Below the pieces are notes generated by a model that was not told the DNA's origin, did no database searches, and was given only the letters and a program-made list of their open reading frames with translations. Position numbers and translations under genes: made by a program. DNA of 64,000 bases from Bedellia somnulentella (Eukaryota > Arthropoda > Insecta > Lepidoptera > Bedelliidae). Positions 41,609-53,311 of the stretch are shown here, piece after piece; within the stretch, counting starts at the first letter, position 1, and each line of letters opens with the position of its first letter. The DNA lies in contig OY755178.1 of assembly GCA_963576735.1 (NCBI GenBank), positions 10,850,001-10,914,000 on the forward strand, given 5' to 3'.

Positions 41609-44520
41609 TTAAAGATAAGATAAGATAAAGATAAAGATAAAAAATATTTATTTCAAAATAAAAAGAATTGTTCTCTATTTTTTGAACGTCACAAACTTAC
41701 GTATAAGTTAAATCTTACTCTACTGACTCTACTTCGGATTCGGAAGGTGTATTGTTGCGAGAAGAACCCGTAAGAAACTCAGCAACACACATCTTTTCTT
41801 AGTCAAATTACAATATTGGTGTATGTCTGGAAATATCCTGACTAGAGCCCTGGTGACACCAAGCAGTTTCATCTATCATATAATCATTTAAACTGTAATA
41901 AGCTTTTAAATGAAGACTGCGTTTTATAATTACTTTGAATTTCTTTTCTGTTAGATTCAAAATGTCATCAGGTATTTTATTATAAAATTTTACACATAAC
42001 CCCATAAAAGATGTATTTATTTTTGACAATCTGTACTTTTGAATTGAAATTTTATTATTATCTCTAAGACTTCTAGTATGTCTGTCACAGTTTTTGGAAA
42101 ATGCTTTCAAATTTTTTCTCACATACATGATGTTTTCATAAATATATTGACATGGCAGTGTCATTATATTTATGGTTTTAAACAATTCTCTAAGGGAATC
42201 TCGTGAACCTAAATTATAAATAGCTCTTATTGCTCTTTTCTGTAAAATGAATATTGACCCAACATCAGCAGCTCTGCCCCAGAGTAAAATGCCATAAGAC
42301 ATGATGCTATGAAAATAACTATAGTAAACTAAACGAGCGGTCTGTACATCAGTTAAATGTCTTATCTTTCTAACGGCATAGGCAGCACTGCTTAGCCTGC
42401 CAGCTAGCGCGCTAATGTGGGGTCCCCATTGGAGCTTTGAGTCCAGATGTATCCCTAAGAAAACTGCGCTATCCGTAAATGGTAATTTTTCATTATTTAA
42501 TGTAATTTCATTATCAACACTTTTAACATTTGGTAATGCAAATTTAATACATTTGGTTTTTTTGGCATTTAGTACAAGATTATTTGAAGCAAACCATGTT
42601 TGAATTTGGGAAACTGCATTATTTACATCGTCAATATTTTCCGAATTCCTTTTAACGTCAAAAATTAAAGAAGTATCATCAGCAAATAATACTATTTCAG
42701 ACCTTTTCTCGACCATGAACGGCAAATCATTAATATATACTAGAAACAAAAATGGGCCTAATATAGATCCCTGTGGAACACCCATTTTTACATGAGTTCC
42801 AGATGATTTTATTTTATCGATTTGCACTTTTTGTATTCGATCTGAGAAGTAGGACTTTATTAATTTAAGTGCGTCACCTTCGATGCCATAATGTCCCAAT
42901 TTTATGAATAAAATATTATGATCTGCACAATCAAAAGCTTTTGTAAGATCACAGAACAAACCGATTGCATCATTCTTAAGTTCCCACGAACCAAAAATAT
43001 GTTTAATTAGGGCAACGCCTGCGTCAGTGGTAGAGCGGCCTTTCGTGAAACCAAATTGTTTAGGGTGAAACAAATTGTTGGAACTAAAATGCAAGAGCAG
43101 TTGATTAAGCATAAGTTTTTCAAATATTTTACTCATAACTGGTAGTATAGATATAGGCCTATAACCTTCAGGATTATTTTTATCACCTCCAGATTTTAGT
43201 AAAGGTACAATTTTACTATGTTTCATGAGATCTGGGAAGATACCATTACTTATACATTCATTAAATATTTTCGCTAAATAAGGAGCTATTATTACAATAA
43301 AATTATGGCATACTTTTACTGACATACCCCAGATATCCTCAGAATTTTTCAATTTCAGTGATTTAAACACTTTAATGATATCTTCGGGACTGACAACTTT
43401 AAAATTAAATATAGATTTACAAATTGCAACGTTTTGTTGCAACAGCTCTTGAGCTAACGTAGCAGATGAATTTAAGTGTTCAGTGGTCTTAAAAGGTATA
43501 TCAGCAAAATATTTTTCAAAAATACAAGCAATTACATCATTTGAAGTAGTCAAACCTCGATCAGACCGAATACAAAAGTCCTGATCACATGACTTGCTTT
43601 TGCCAGTTTGAGTGTTGATAATGTTCCAAACGGTTTTTACTTTATTATCAGATGTTTTAATACGTTGGCTCAAGTATCTTGCTTTAGCCTCCTTACAAAC
43701 TTTATTAAACATTTTTGAGTATTTTTTTACATATTCTATAAATTCATCATTATGTGAGAACGCTTTTTGATCGTATAAATCAAATAGTATTTCTCTAGAT
43801 TTATATATGCCTGGTGTTGCCCACTCACTAAATTTAAATTTATTACATATAGTTACATCTTTAATAGTAAATATTTTAGTAAATTCGTCTATCAGTACTT
43901 TAAAGAAAGTATTATAACTATTATTTGGATTTTTATTTATTGAAGAAGTGGGCAGCTTATAACTGATTAAGTTTATATATTTTTCAACTTTGAAAGCAGT
44001 GACACTCCTTTTTTTAACTATAATTTTTCGGTCTGGTGCCTTATGTGGAAAGTTTACAAAAAGACCACTGTGATCAGATTTTAGTTTGTTTATTACAGAT
44101 TTACTTATGAATTCAGCATTTGTAAATACATTATCTAAACATGTTTTGGTTCTAGTAGGTTCCAAGAATAAATTTTCTAAATTAAAAGATTGGAATAAAC
44201 TCATCAACCGTGTTTTCTGAGTACTATCTTTTAAGAGATCTATATTGAAGTCTCCACAAATAATTAATTGTTTTTTACTCTTGAAAATTTTAGTTAATAC
44301 ATCTTCCATTACACTTTCAAATCTTTCATAATTTTGACTATAGGGGGCTCGATATACGCTTACTATAAAGTAGTTTAGTAACTCTATGCAGGATATCTCC
44401 ACGACTTGCTCAACGCTCAGTTTTACAATATCCTCACGATTTTTACATTTAATACTATTTTTTATAAATATAGCGGAGCCACCAAACGTTTCTCTAAGGG
44501 TTATTTTAAAATCAATTTAT
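41609..44520 (-). mobile_element. 5'-truncated CR1/L2-group LINE (unit 2 copy)
   Basis: Duplicate of the element at 12289-15200, with the same truncation point, flanks and AAAGATAAGATAAGATAAAG-type tail. Shared flanks show that it came with the segmental duplication. Confidence 0.85.
41808..44402 (-). CDS. LINE pol: partial endonuclease + reverse transcriptase (unit 2 copy)
   Basis: The 864 codons are identical in translation to the unit 1 frame: a partial endonuclease (GDFNID, SDHSGLF) and a reverse transcriptase with FCDLTKAFD, GVPQGSILGP and FADD. No substitution is visible over 2.6 kb between the copies, which indicates very recent duplication, recent gene conversion or assembly of one allele twice. 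As in unit 1 the N-terminal endonuclease is missing and the listed start is GTG. The plus-strand frame 42415-42603 is a shadow. Confidence 0.9.
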   Translation of the reverse strand: MEISCIELLNYFIVSVYRAPYSQNYERFESVMEDVLTKIFKSKKQLIICGDFNIDLLKDSTQKTRLMSLFQSFNLENLFLEPTRTKTCLDNVFTNAEFISKSVINKLKSDHSGLFVNFPHKAPDRKIIVKKRSVTAFKVEKYINLISYKLPTSSINKNPNNSYNTFFKVLIDEFTKIFTIKDVTICNKFKFSEWATPGIYKSREILFDLYDQKAFSHNDEFIEYVKKYSKMFNKVCKEAKARYLSQRIKTSDNKVKTVWNIINTQTGKSKSCDQDFCIRSDRGLTTSNDVIACIFEKYFADIPFKTTEHLNSSATLAQELLQQNVAICKSIFNFKVVSPEDIIKVFKSLKLKNSEDIWGMSVKVCHNFIVIIAPYLAKIFNECISNGIFPDLMKHSKIVPLLKSGGDKNNPEGYRPISILPVMSKIFEKLMLNQLLLHFSSNNLFHPKQFGFTKGRSTTDAGVALIKHIFGSWELKNDAIGLFCDLTKAFDCADHNILFIKLGHYGIEGDALKLIKSYFSDRIQKVQIDKIKSSGTHVKMGVPQGSILGPFLFLVYINDLPFMVEKRSEIVLFADDTSLIFDVKRNSENIDDVNNAVSQIQTWFASNNLVLNAKKTKCIKFALPNVKSVDNEITLNNEKLPFTDSAVFLGIHLDSKLQWGPHISALAGRLSSAAYAVRKIRHLTDVQTARLVYYSYFHSIMSYGILLWGRAADVGSIFILQKRAIRAIYNLGSRDSLRELFKTINIMTLPCQYIYENIMYVRKNLKAFSKNCDRHTRSLRDNNKISIQKYRLSKINTSFMGLCVKFYNKIPDDILNLTEKKFKVIIKRSLHLKAYYSLNDYMIDETAWCHQGSSQDISRHTPIL

Positions 44521-44711
44521 TTGGCTCCTTTTATGAAGGCGAGATGGCGGTAGATCTTATCATTGCACACCTTATCAATCACAAGTAGTACAACAACAAC
44601 AAAATTTACAACTTAAAACATTTGAGGTCATTAGCATACTGTTTAGAGCAGAACTGATATGCGCACCACATAGGGGTAGTTTTATTAAAAAGCTCAAGTC
44701 ATGCTGCTTAC

Positions 44712-45430
44712 GAATTAGAATAGAATAGAATAACTCTTTATTGCACATCGAACACAAATTTACAAAAATAATAATATGATCAAACAGTTTACAGTGAGGT
44801 ACAATTGGCGATCTTATCGCTAAAAGCGATCTCTTCCAAACAACCTTTGGAAGGTGAGATCGATAATTTAATTATTTGGGTAGATGCACAAAACAAGGCC
44901 AAAAAAAAACATAATAATCTGTTAAGCTTACTTAAAACTAACTTATTTAATTTGAATAACAATATAAATATTAATCATACAAAATTATATAGATATTTAA
45001 CGAATATGAACACATACATATATAACTATATACTTTTATATATACATATACAAGCAATACAAATACCTAAATAAAATACACATATACGTTTTAGAAATAT
45101 AATTAATATATATAGTTTAAAAGCAACAGTATTACTGTGCTTCAGTGAGATAGTGTTGTTTCACCAGATCTTTGAACACATTCAGTGATTTAGCGTTCCA
45201 CAATTGCACAGCGTGTACAGTAAAAGAAGAGCCATAGAAATTGGTTGTATGAGAGGGAATAGATAATTGAAGATTATGGTCTGAACGTAAATTAAGGTTA
45301 TGGGAAGAAGAGAGGAATTGAAAACGTTCTTTTAGATAGAAGGGGGTGGCAGGATTGAACAAGATAGAGTAAAGGAGGGACCAAGTATGCACATTGCGGC
45401 GGAGGCTACTAGCAGTGTTTATTAAAACAA
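44712..45430 (-). mobile_element. CR1-like LINE 3' fragment (unit 2 copy)
   Basis: Duplicate of 15392-16110, including the polymerase C-terminal remnant at 45132-45392 (FYGSSFTVHAVQLWN) and the GAATTAGAATAGAATAGAAT tail. Confidence 0.75.
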
Positions 45431-46500
45431 CTTTAAAATAAATTTATACAGAACATAAAGTTATCCCTGCGTAGAATACAAATGACATACGGGAGAAGAT
45501 AGATACTAACTCGACGATAAAACAAATAACATACAAAACACATACATATAATTGCCACCTAACCCTAGAATAAAAAACAAACATCTATACTCATCATAAA
45601 CTAAGGTAAAACTATCTTAAGATTAACGCGCCAACCCTAGATATTAAATGAAAAGACGTTCATAAACGCATGGGCGACTTGCTCAAAGTTGTTCAACAGG
45701 TAGTTATTTTTACCATTGCCATTCTGATATCGGGGCGACGCGACGAGCCCACCAAATGAACACCTGCCATTGGTCGTCGGGTATCGTACGATGTTCTGCC
45801 TTTGTGTGAGTACGTGTGTACACAGCACTCATGCGCAACTGAGTCAAGAATTTGTGGCACACAGTAAGTAACTATCGGTTTCAGCTGACATTGAGAGCAA
45901 ATATTGTTTATCAAAGAAAAGTCTTTCAGAATGATTTGGATGAGGATTATGCAGTGTTGGTTGCGATACGGAATTACATTATTACGGAAAACGAGTCTAA
46001 TCATATACTTAAATAGAGAAGGTTGTTAACAGTACTGTTAAAGATATCGTACTGTTGAATTCATATTTTTTCATTATCTATCCCCATTCCTAATAAAATC
46101 GTTAACATTATGGATACTGATTTTGTAATAAAAAAACTTTTAAAGTATTCATTAAACTATCTAGAATGCCTATTGTGATATATTTAAAGCCCTCTCATTA
46201 AAAGCAATATGTTTTCAATCAATTTCTATGACATAAACAGCACCCACGCACGTCTGCCTTCATTCATTGCAGTAAAAAACAAGATGATTAAACTACTTGC
46301 TAACCTATTTTCCTCGTAAGGTCGATCTACGCCATATAAGTCTCCCCTTGACATTACACATACATCTGCCTTTTAATTGAACAGTAACCCATATTGTTGT
46401 GAAGAAGGGTATAACTGGTACGTAATAATAGATTGGAATGACGATCTTGCGACCGCTAGTTTGTATGCGCTTATTGAATGCCTATGTTATTTGCTTTTTA

Positions 46501-47213
46501 GGGTTCCGTAGCCAAATGGCAAAAACGGGACCCTTATAGATTCGTCATGTCTGTCTGTCTGTCCGTCCGTCCGTATGTCACAGCCAGTTTATTCCGAAAC
46601 TATAAGAACTACATTATTGAAAATTGGTGCGTAGATGTATTCTGTAAACCGCATTAAGATTTTAAAATAAAATCTGGAAAACGAAACCAAAATTTTTAGG
46701 GTTCCCCAAACTCAATTTTTTTTTTCATCAAACCTATACGTGTGGGGTATCTATCAAAAGGTACTTGAAAATGATGTTGAGGTTTCTTATATCATTTTTT
46801 TCAAAACTGAATAGTTTGCGCGAGAGACTTTTCCAAAGTGGTAAAATGTGTGTCCCCCCCCCGTAACTTCTAAAATATGGGCATGATAAAACTGAAAAAA
46901 ATATATGATGTGTATTACTATACAAAATACTAACGAAAATTGGTTTGAATGAGATCTAGCCAGTAGTTCTATTTTTAAACGTCATAAATCAAATTACTTA
47001 CCTAATTTATTAATTTCACTGAAATATATAACAATAATTTTACTATCACAGGCCTTACACATAAAACGTTAACCATTGTTTTTTTATAGTAAATCAGTGA
47101 TAAGTAAATAACATTTTAAACTAAACATTTTAAACTTGTATATTACTATGTTACCTACCTGCTGCTAGTGCTGCTACAGAACCCTTCATTAGCGAGTCCA
47201 TCTCGCTCTTAGC
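46501..47213. mobile_element. GGGTTCCGTAG-type interspersed repeat, unit 2 only
   Basis: A roughly 713-bp insertion starting GGGTTCCGTAGCCAAATGGC, with CTGTCTGTCTGTCCGTCCGT near its start, an inner complement GCTACAGAACCC at about 47172, and a tail GCGAGTCCATCTCGCTCTTA. It is flanked by GCTTTTTA / GCTTTTAT direct repeats. Unit 1 has the uninterrupted site (TTTGCTTTTTATTCATTTA near 17590). I recall this type as widespread in Lepidoptera; its class is not settled from this sequence. The frame 46734-46925 is non-coding. Confidence 0.75.
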
Positions 47214-47338
47214 CGCTTTTATTCATTTATTAGCAATTCATTTCATATATGTCTCATGATGATTCTCCAGATTACATTAATAATTCGAAATTATTTCATA
47301 ATGTCGGTTGGGTAGTAAGCGTTTTTAAAAATAATAAT

Positions 47339-47579
47339 ACATACATATACTCACGGCTTTAAATCCCTAGAAGCGGTAGCCAGAGCTAAGGAATTAGAAA
47401 TTCCTCAGCCACTTTCGGAAGTTGAGTGGGGAAAAGATGGTAAAATAAAGGTTGTTGGTGATGGGTCTCCAACCGCATCGCCCAAAAATCCCTTAAAAGC
47501 CCCAATACCGTTAGTCGCCTCTTACGTACACCCACCGGAAGAAATGGGGTAGTGCTATTCTAAGCCGACACTACACAGC
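47339..47579 (-). mobile_element. SINE-B (unit 2 counterpart of 17716)
   Basis: Full copy with ATACTCACGGCTTTAAATCC, GGTAGCCAGAGCTAAGG, ATCGCCCAAAAATCCC, GTCGCCTCTTACGTACACC and terminal ACTACACAGC. It is better preserved at the head side than the unit 1 copy, which lacks part of the GTACACC region. Confidence 0.85.
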
Positions 47580-48411
47580 ATAAATAATAATATAATTCTT
47601 AAAACCATTTCCAATAAATAAGCTATGTGATACTGAAAAAGAAACAAAACAGTCTTTATATCATAAAAATAATATTACGAGTACCCAAAAGTTTATTTGT
47701 CAAAATAAAGGTAATCAACTATCATTTTTAACAAAAAAAAGTTTAAATATAATGACTACCGTTATAGCACTTATAACTCAACTAATCTTCTCGTATTAGT
47801 ATTGGTCATATTCATAATTGGGATGTATATCTAAAGCGCAATACGCCGCTGCCGGACCGCCGACATTGCTCGGCGACACAACCCGGCGGCCTGTGTTGAA
47901 GGAATTATGTCTAATCTATTTATGTAAAACTAGACCGCCGACAAAAAGTTGGCGACATATATCGGCGGCCCCGCGGGCTCAGTGTGTATTGTGCTTTGTG
48001 CTTATGAATATAGTTACTCAAGGCTATAATCGTTTTTGGATAAGACAATATTTTAAGTTTAATTAAACCAGTTATCTGCAATCGTATCCGCCAATTGTAT
48101 GATAATATGTTGAAAGCATCGGAATACATTTTGAAGTAGATTGTGATCACTTATTAGTAGTTTAGATCAACATTTGTGATGAGATTCTAAATGTGTGTAT
48201 GTCCTACCAATCACCTAAGAGCCTCAGATTCCTTGGTCGCCTCGATGAATACCCACGGGAATAAATGGTGTAGTGCTATTTTAAACCGATACTTGCATTC
48301 AAAATACTTGTTCTTCTTGTGCCTACAATGGCGAATAAACGTTTTTCTTCTTCTTCTTCTTAAAATAATTTTCGTTTTGTTTATAACTAGTAATTAAATA
48401 GTAACAATAAT
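47580..48411. other. Collinear interval with GC-rich island and LINE tail
   Basis: Counterpart of 17965-18794. It includes the CCG-rich island (about 47835-47990), the SINE-B remnant (48190-48300) and a LINE 3' end with TTC repeats (48310-48370). No gene is supported. Confidence 0.4.
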
Positions 48412-48838
48412 AGGCTATTTGACTGTAATAAAAATATACATTTCTTTTATTTCATTAGTCTTAATATTTCTTTTTTGGAGCAATGTGTAATAATGCGAGA
48501 TAAAAATATTGCATTATTTCACTAAAATCCGTCTTCTAAAATAAGTATTTTTGATGCAACTGTCACGTGACTAAAAACGACCGTGATTGGCTATTTCTAT
48601 AATGACGTAGATCGCGCATAAACAGACTGTGTATCGTTTCGCGCGGAATTGACGTCATTTGTGCTACAGCCGCCATATTTTTTTAAAGTCTCGTTTTCGC
48701 GGCACATTTGAATATTGCATTTTCTTTTTCTATTTTTTAATAACATAGCTAAAATGAAGGCAGAAAAATATTTTTTTAGGGCTCCTTATAAACAAATTAA
48801 CACCGTAAGATAGTTTTCAAAACTTAGTCAAATAGCCT
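48412..48838. mobile_element. 427-bp MITE with TIR AGGCTATTTGACT, unit 2 only
   Basis: The termini AGGCTATTTGACT and AGTCAAATAGCCT are perfect 13-bp inverted repeats. The empty site in unit 1 (near 18795) allows a 2-bp AT duplication. The interior is non-coding but contains a palindromic E-box (CACGTG, 48564-48569), a full CRE-type TGACGTCA (48650-48657), an ATTGGC box and CpG-rich ATCGCGCATAAACAG. Confidence 0.85.
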
Positions 48839-49154
48839 ATTGTAGCACCTTATATACCTTCAATAAACTTGGTTGATAGAATGTAAATATACATAATTGA
48901 TTTTGCAATGCGGTTGAAAACCCAACACAAACTTCTCCATCTTTTCCTCTCTCAATTTCCAAAAGTCCTTTTTTTGTGTTGTACCAAATCGTGTAATACT
49001 TACATTACGCAACCAGTGCCAAAAAGGGATAGTCTGTTTTAAATTCGCTTTGCGTTTTGTTTATTGATTCATGATAAGATAGCGATAACATGCTTAACAT
49101 TGATGTCCCTTATCTATGCATCCTATTATTAGGAGTGTTTTGTATTATCTTGTG

Positions 49155-49266
49155 ACATCCAAAACATAGGTTTTATAACGTAGGAATTCGCGGTAGAGAA
49201 TGCGCAAGTTACATCCAAAACATAGGTTTTATAACGTAGGAATTCGTGGTAGAGAATGCGCAAGTT
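49155..49266. repeat. 56-bp tandem duplication, unit 2 only
   Basis: Two adjacent 56-bp units (49155-49210 and 49211-49266) starting ACATCCAAAACATAGG and ending GAATGCGCAAGTT, with one difference. Unit 1 has a single, more diverged copy at about 19126. Confidence 0.9.
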
Positions 49267-50216
49267 ATACTTGATTTCAGCTTCTTAGCAAAAGGCTTTC
49301 GGAACACTTTACTTTTAGAAAACAGCAAATAAAAATCTCCTCATGCAACAATATCCGTACGAACATATACATTAAAAAAATTGTCAGCTTTAAAAACGAG
49401 AACATCAACAGTATACCTTCTGCATTATTAAATTGTACATAACAAACAATGATGCACTCGTCAAAATGAATACGGTTCTCTATTTATACGATAAACTTTG
49501 CGCGGCTTTGTTTTTGCACGTCCCATGATCCGATAAAAATTCCAATGTAATCAATGGTCGATGGATCCTTCATTGCATTTAAATAAACGGCTTAGAGCAG
49601 GAATATACACAAATTTACAACATTTACAGCGGAAACGTTAAATTAGAATCGAAGGAAAACGATACGATTTTAATTGAAAACAGTCCGGCAAAGTGTATTG
49701 GAAATTCATTTCGTTTCATTTTTAAGTTGCACGGAGATGTTATTGACAGTTTCACAATACTTTTATCCTCTGTTCTTGTTTCCGTTTAAAGTGAGAACAT
49801 TAATTTTTAGAGAACTGTTCAGTTTCCGCATATCTTGAAAAAAATACATTGCTTCTTACTGTTTAGTGTTATAGTGTAGATAGTAAGTTCTTTCACAAAA
49901 AAATATAACATACACATAGTATATTTTGCAATGAATGTGTGACACAGATCACAGACATATTCTAATCATCACCTGACCTGATTTCAACCAAAGTGCACTG
50001 TAATTTTCATGTGTAAACTACAGACTCGAACACTTTTATATGCGAATAGCAACATACAGCTTAAGTTACTCGCAGACTCTTTCCATGTTTCAAACGCAAA
50101 ATGAGAACAAATACATATATTATGGATCTGAGACTAACATATCAAGGGAAATGGTTGGTGTGTATTCTACGTGTAATGTATGTTGATGTATGATATTTAC
50201 TAAACTGAAATCAACT
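49267..50216. other. Collinear interval, no gene supported
   Basis: Counterpart of about 19180-20106. The minus-strand frame that is open in unit 1 (19281-19463) carries a TAA here, so coding is not supported. Confidence 0.4.
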
Positions 50217-50556
50217 CAAACGTTCACGCCATATATCCCCGAAGGGGTTGGCAGAGGTACGAATAATTCTGAAGATCACGTGACATTGTAACCTAGTGTT
50301 CAGAGTACCCACGACGATTTGCTTGAACAGTATGCTCACGTGATAGGGGGCAGGCCTATCGCCGTTTTGTACGAATACAATGTCACATGACAAATTACAA
50401 CTTAGTCATGTGGGTTTCCTCACGATATTTTCCCTCACCAATAACAACCATGATAAATTAACCACACATATGACTTTTTAAAAACAAATTGGTGTAGGCT
50501 CGACCCGGGATTTGAACCCACATCGTCTGCACGATAAGCGGTGTTCTCCCATTGAG
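50217..50556 (-). mobile_element. SINE-A (unit 2 counterpart of 20107)
   Basis: Reverse copy as in unit 1, but 14 bp around CTATCACTGTTGCG are deleted at the head, removing part of box A. Promoter function is therefore unlikely in this copy. The frame 50211-50393 is a shadow. Confidence 0.85.
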
Positions 50557-50744
50557 ATGTTGGTTGGTATGATATTTAGAACCTCAATTACGCTGTACAC
50601 CTCCCCTTCTTATTATATCTAAGAATGATGTACATTTATAACACAAATAATATAATAAAAAGGTACCCAATAAAAGTCTACACTACATTTAGTAATTTAT
50701 TTTATAATTTAGTCAGCAATCGAATTCTGGTTTTATTTATTTCA

Positions 50745-50979
50745 ATCATATCTTTGTAACCCAGAAAGGGGCTGCCAGAGCTTGACGATTGGACATTCCT
50801 CAACCACTTTTGGAAATTGAGCGAGAAAAAGATTGTAACATAAAAGGATCATTGGTTATATGTATCTCCAGTCACATCACCTAATAATCACTAAAAAGTC
50901 CCCATTACCCTACCCCTACGTCGTAAAGCGCTTACTGAAAGAAATGAATAAGTGCTATTCTAAGCCGACACTACACAGC
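50745..50979 (-). mobile_element. SINE-B, diverged (unit 2 counterpart of 20670)
   Basis: GGGGCTGCCAGAGCTTGACG through AGTGCTATTCTAAGCCGACA to CTACACAGC, with small indels relative to unit 1. Confidence 0.75.
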
Positions 50980-53184
50980 TAATCAATTTAAATAATACAG
51001 TTTTTTATCAACTATTCAACCTTGAGCGTAAACATGAAGATAATTGATTGAACACTGTAGTATAGATGTAGATAATTTTTATCTCAGGCACTAAATTATT
51101 TATTTACACTTAAGAGCAGACGTGTTTATAATGATGTGACGGTAATAGACTAATATTGATGTTAAGTACCTATAAAAACGTAAACGTGCAACTATTTGAG
51201 ATTGTTATTATCGATAGTCATGTAGATGGATAAGGTTTTTTATTGATTGAAATGTTGTTATACTATCGTCCTGTACTTACATCAGGGATACTAGGTACGT
51301 GAGTGAGTACCTTTATGGATTTCTTTTAGGCAGATAGATTAATGGCCTTTTGCATACAATTCGAAAGTAAAATATTTTGGTAAGATATAAAGTTCATGAA
51401 TGAACATAATTTTAGTTTTTATATAAGCAAGACTATCGCCAAATCGTCCTATATAGGGTAGACTCGAGCCTCTTGGTGGGGACAAATATGGGCTGTGAGG
51501 ATATAAGCAAGAGGATAAAGATTATTTAAGTAAATTTTAGATTTTACATTACGATGTGTGTAATATGTAAAAAACTGAGATGAAATGAAAGGGTTTTTAA
51601 GAGATAATTTAGACCCTTCCTTCGAAAGAATAGGAACACAGATGGTTAACGATGGTACATCACGAAAATAAAACTCAAAATATTATACTTTTTACAATTA
51701 AGAAGGGAAAGTTGCAAATGGTTATTCTAACACTACGATACTACGATATTAATATAAATCAATAAGCATTTCATTTTCATACATTTTATATCGATAACAT
51801 CAGGACTACAATTAACAGATTACAAGAAATAATGTTAAGAATCAGATAAAAAAGACCAGATCTTTTTAAAAGGCATTGATTAAAAACATTTTTAACCAAA
51901 CTTATAGGTCTTATATGCATAATCTCAATAACTGATCTTTTTTAAACGAATAAAATAACCCATATAGAATACAACATATAGAGTTGACTAGTTGTCCTCA
52001 GAGCTCAAGCAAGAAAATTTCCACGGCACTATTACGTCATAAACTTGTAAGGCGTCATCAGCCCACCATGAATGTAGAATAACATGCAACTGTGGAGATC
52101 TTGTTTTATATACAAACTAGTTGGAACTTGGAAACCGCCATTTTGATATCTTTTGGTGTTAATAAGATGTAAGCTGATAGTTTAATTGGGAGATTTCTTG
52201 ATTCTGTAACCTTTGTTTTTATATTATAGTAGAAATGTATAGTTTTAAACTAAATACATAATGTGTAATTATGTTTATTTAAGGGCATAAAATTTCTACT
52301 AGAAACCAGTTTAGTGGTAATATTATACAATTTTCACAAACACCTTCTTCTCTGGCTACCTTTTCGTACATTCTATCAAACGTAGCTAAACTATTTACTT
52401 ATTGTGAAGCTCTCACGATTTACACAAATAAAGAAGTAGTGAAATATTAGTATTTATTTAGGCTATTTCACTCTTATTCCATACGTTTGTTTTTTATATA
52501 GCTGTTAGCCGTTGGCATTATATTTCCACCTGCTACTCTAATGGTTATTGTCATCAAAGTTCTTCAAAATGTTCTGAAACTGAAACTTCCAGAAACATAA
52601 AATAAAACCGTTGACAGAAATTTGTAAGATAACGTAAAAGACGATGGGTTATCAGAGTTTACCGGAAAATTTAGCGGCAATCCCCACGGGGCGCGTTGTA
52701 TCTTGAATATTTTTCAGTTTTTCCGGCCCAACGAGGTTTTGAATTCTGCGTAAAGAGGGGACTTATGATAATGAAGTTTAGAAAAGTGGTCTCTAAAGAT
52801 TCTAGAGACCTTGAACTGTATTGTTATTTCTTCGTGTTTACATCGTTTCATTTGAATATGAATAAGTCTAACGAGGCTTCAAAAGACTTGTTGCAATTTG
52901 TTTTCAGCTGGCGACCCAAATTTTTGCTTCATTTATTCAGGTGGACATTTACTGTTACCTTGGCTTCTAAAAATACTAAACAACTATTATATATACAGTC
53001 CTGTCCTGGGACCTATAAAATCAAGACTTCATGCTTAAAATGGACAAGGCAATGTCTCAGAATAGATTGTGATGGGTAGCATATTCATGCCCCATTTGAT
53101 GTCATCCAACGAAATCAAATAGAGCAGAACCTTATAACCCAACTGCATCCGAGTAGAATACAAGATCTTTTACAAGCCCTATGC
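50980..53184. other. Collinear interval, no gene supported
   Basis: Counterpart of 20914 to about 23085. It contains an extra segment of about 50 bp near 52275-52325 (TTTATTTAAGGGCATAAAAT...) missing from unit 1. The frame 52696-53079 is not convincing as a gene. Confidence 0.4.
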
Positions 53185-53311
53185 TTTGATCCGTGGTTAA
53201 CTCAACAATTTGTTAAATATCGAACCAAAATGGATTTACGATTTGACTACTGGTTAGTCATTTAACTATAGTCAATGTAACAAATGGTTATATTTTTAAC
53301 TCCGGATCAAA
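53185..53311. mobile_element. 127-bp MITE with TTTGATCCG termini, unit 2 only
   Basis: TTTGATCCG (53185-53193) is mirrored by CGGATCAAA (53303-53311). Pairing continues imperfectly inward (GTGGTTAA / TTAACTC), with an inner palindromic part (GGTTAGTCATTTAACTATAG). Unit 1 lacks it (about 23085). No clear target duplication. Confidence 0.6.

Larger units (their letters stand above)
33785..45993. repeat. Near-identical block, copy of 4465-16673
   Basis: 12,209 bp at a constant offset of 29,320 bp. All open frames inside translate identically. I noticed one mismatch, 40159 c versus 10839 t. SINE, MITE, Helitron, hairpin and LINE copies lie at their unit 1 positions plus 29,320 (for example SINE-B 34305-34548, 34722-34975, 34976-35355, 36270-36520, 37170-37373 and 38571-38820; SINE-A 36071-36245; MITEs 35183-35320 and 37540-37809). 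Confidence 0.9.
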
